Assembly (NCBI GenBank): GCA_963793275.1
Contig: CAWBZL010000003.1
Coordinates: 868,001 to 932,000 of the forward strand
Origin: Marinirhabdus sp963793275
GTDB lineage: Bacteria; Bacteroidota; Bacteroidia; Flavobacteriales; Flavobacteriaceae
Direction of reading: 5' to 3'
DNA: 64,000 nucleotides
Translations under genes and position numbers: made by a program
The notes under the pieces: generated by a model
What the model saw: only the letters and a program-made list of their open reading frames with translations
Database searches by the model: none
Told to the model about the DNA's origin: nothing
In this document: one piece after another, positions 62,561 to 64,000 of the stretch
How the letters are laid out: each line of letters starts with the position of its first letter
Position numbering within the stretch: position 1 is the stretch's first letter

Positions 62561-64000
62561 TTAGGTAAAATTAGTTTTTAAAAATTCCATTGCATTTACG
62601 TGTAGTACTCGCTCCACTACAGATGCAGCACTTATTTTATTAAAGTCCAGTAATTTATCTTTGTTGTTTTTTAGATACGTATCTGCGTGATGTACCATTT
62701 CTTCTCCCAGATCTTTCATGTTTTCGGCAGTCCAGAGTCCTTTTATGGGATTTACAATTCCATCAAAATCGCTTCCAATAGTTTGTATTCCCCAGCAAAA
62801 CAAGCCTTCTTTGTTTAAAACTTCGGCCATGTGTTCTACCTGACGCCACACTAACAGTGATTTTTTCTGAAGTTGTTTCCGTTTGTTTGGAAAGTATATT
62901 TTTGATTCGTTAATTGCTTTTTTGCTCCCAATACGTCGTTCGTCTAATTGTATTCCCAGCATTCCGTTGCTTTTTGCGATGCGTATCACTTCGTCATCGT
63001 AAAAATTAATATCAATATTATTAAAGTATTTTGCACGTTCAGGATAGTCTGTCACGTCCCATTGCACGATAGAGCGTTGCCCGTTTACAGCGCCGTGACT
63101 GGCAATTACGGGTATGTTTTCGGAAGTAAATTTAGTGTCCAGGAGATCGTAATATGCTTTTCTGGAGGTGGTACTCATATGTTTTATATCTATGGGAATC
63201 CTGGCGCCATTTGTATCGGACAATAAACGATCCAGCACTTCTACACCTAACTCTGTAATTCCTGTATTTAAACCTCTGTTTTGGTTATCTCTAAGCGCTC
63301 CAATGCTAATACTACGTGCATGACCGCAGAGTTCGTTATAAAAATGATGGGCAAAGGTGATAAAGGCGGGTTTATGGCCCAATCTTTCACATTCCTTATA
63401 TTTTCCAGAACTTCTACCTCGTCTGCGGTGTCTTTAGTCATATCCAACCCGGTATTAAAGGAGTGTCCGCCTTCAATAGATAAAACCAGGTTTATTATTT
63501 TCTTATGTTTTGTACTGCTTTGTTGGTTTTCTTCTATTTCGGCAAAGCTGTTCACGAGCCTGTAGGTGTAAAAAACACCATCAACTTTATGTACCTGATT
63601 ATCCAGTTGTTTGTAAAACGCATATTCACTTTCCAGGTCTTCGTAATAGTCCTGGTGTCGCATTACCTCATCAATTCGGCTCTGGCTTATACTGGCAGCA
63701 AGGTTTACTAAAACGTCGGTAAGTCCTTTCCATCCCAATACCCGTTTACTTAAAAAATGTTTTTCGAAAGGGTAGAGGCTCACAATTACAACATCGGCAC
63801 CAGATCTTGCCAACGCCGTCATATCGGTTTGGGTGAATTTGGTTAGAGTGATCATTCTATTCAAAAACTTCTCGAACACGTTAGGAGGGCTGTAGTGCCA
63901 GATGGAGTTCTTTCTTCCGGCGTCTAAAGCATTCTGCTTCGTGGGTCTGTATTTAAAACTTTTGCTGTATGGTTTGAGAGAGGGATGACAGTGTATATCA
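62561..64000 (-). pseudogene. Membrane dipeptidase-like (M19) protein, partial and frameshifted
   Basis: The gene enters from the right edge. The first residues visible are D-I-H-C-H-P, matching the D-x-H-x-H metal motif of renal-dipeptidase (M19) enzymes, followed in frame to about 63380 with S-I-E-G-G-H-S. The frame then breaks at three G (63378-63380 on plus). With four G it joins K-D-W|G-H-K-P-A-F-I-T-F-A-H-H-F-Y-N and runs on with H-M-S, I-A-S-H-G-A-V and I-G-S-D-F-D-G-I-V to the stop at 62561. The visible part is about 479 residues, longer than most M19 proteins. It converges with bshA 16 bp away. Confidence 0.82.

Noticed and set aside
1..64000. Horizontally acquired island, prophage or insertion sequence
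   Set aside because: I found no integrase, transposase, tRNA junction or terminal repeats; the XRE/CI-like regulators sit among ordinary chromosomal genes.

Overview
The window looks like a contiguous piece of the chromosome of a marine-type flavobacterium (Bacteroidota, Flavobacteriaceae). The evidence is low-GC coding sequence, no Shine-Dalgarno signals, many TAnnTTTG-type -7 promoter boxes, a short primary sigma factor without region 1.1, a PorP/SprF protein, several proteins with type IX secretion (T9SS) C-terminal sorting domains, a SusC-like TonB-dependent receptor with a carboxypeptidase-regulatory-like N-terminus, 2TM-domain proteins and a BshA bacillithiol enzyme. The genus cannot be told from the sequence alone. 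I saw no rRNA, tRNA, prophage, insertion sequence or CRISPR array.

Layout. 0.2-2.4 kb: a VanX-like dipeptidase, an SDR oxidoreductase and a pirin-like cupin. 2.5-10.1 kb: a minus-strand surface-adhesin operon, in order of transcription a 1538-residue T9SS substrate with ten nearly identical 79-residue repeats, a PorP/SprF partner and an OmpA/TPR/PD40 protein. A CI-repressor-like regulator is transcribed divergently from it. 11-14.5 kb: a STAS-like protein, an OmpA lipoprotein, an MscS channel and rpoD. 14.6-18.6 kb: a T9SS-exported M14 carboxypeptidase, secreted proteins and a membrane protein/XRE regulator pair. 18.6-23.1 kb: RNA modification, an orphan ExbD, an MsrA pair, rlmF, a glutaredoxin-like secreted protein and a decayed PepSY-like gene. 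23.1-27.4 kb: pyrR, pyrB, a small STAS-like protein, rnz and a GNAT/FemAB-like protein. 27.5-35.5 kb: secreted proteins (Asp-box propeller, T9SS-exported hydrolase, LRR protein), a BASS transporter and an esterase. 35.6-39.8 kb: a hotdog thioesterase, an isochorismate synthase and menD (menaquinone), then cvfB. 39.9-46.6 kb: pterin dehydratase, glutaminase, gcvT, an ECF sigma/membrane protein pair and a type II NADH dehydrogenase. 46.6-50 kb: a 13-residue repeat protein, a membrane-bound adenylate cyclase (frameshifted), a YdeI-like protein and a DUF1028 T9SS cargo. 50-56.6 kb: a TonB receptor, then a LytS-type histidine kinase ending in a 2TM domain followed by four stand-alone 2TM proteins. 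56.6-64 kb: an amidohydrolase, a NagZ-type GH3/beta-lactamase-like fusion, bshA and a renal-dipeptidase-like protein that runs off the right edge.

Two patterns stand out. First, six otherwise well-conserved genes are each broken by one apparent single-base indel, five of them in short homopolymer runs. This is more likely a sequencing or assembly artefact than gene decay, and the six products should be read as joined proteins. Second, two regulatory arrangements may deserve real study: the adhesin-PorP-OmpA operon with its divergent phage-repressor-like regulator and a palindrome between them, and the run of four 2TM micro-proteins behind a 2TM-tailed LytS kinase that has no adjacent LytTR response regulator.
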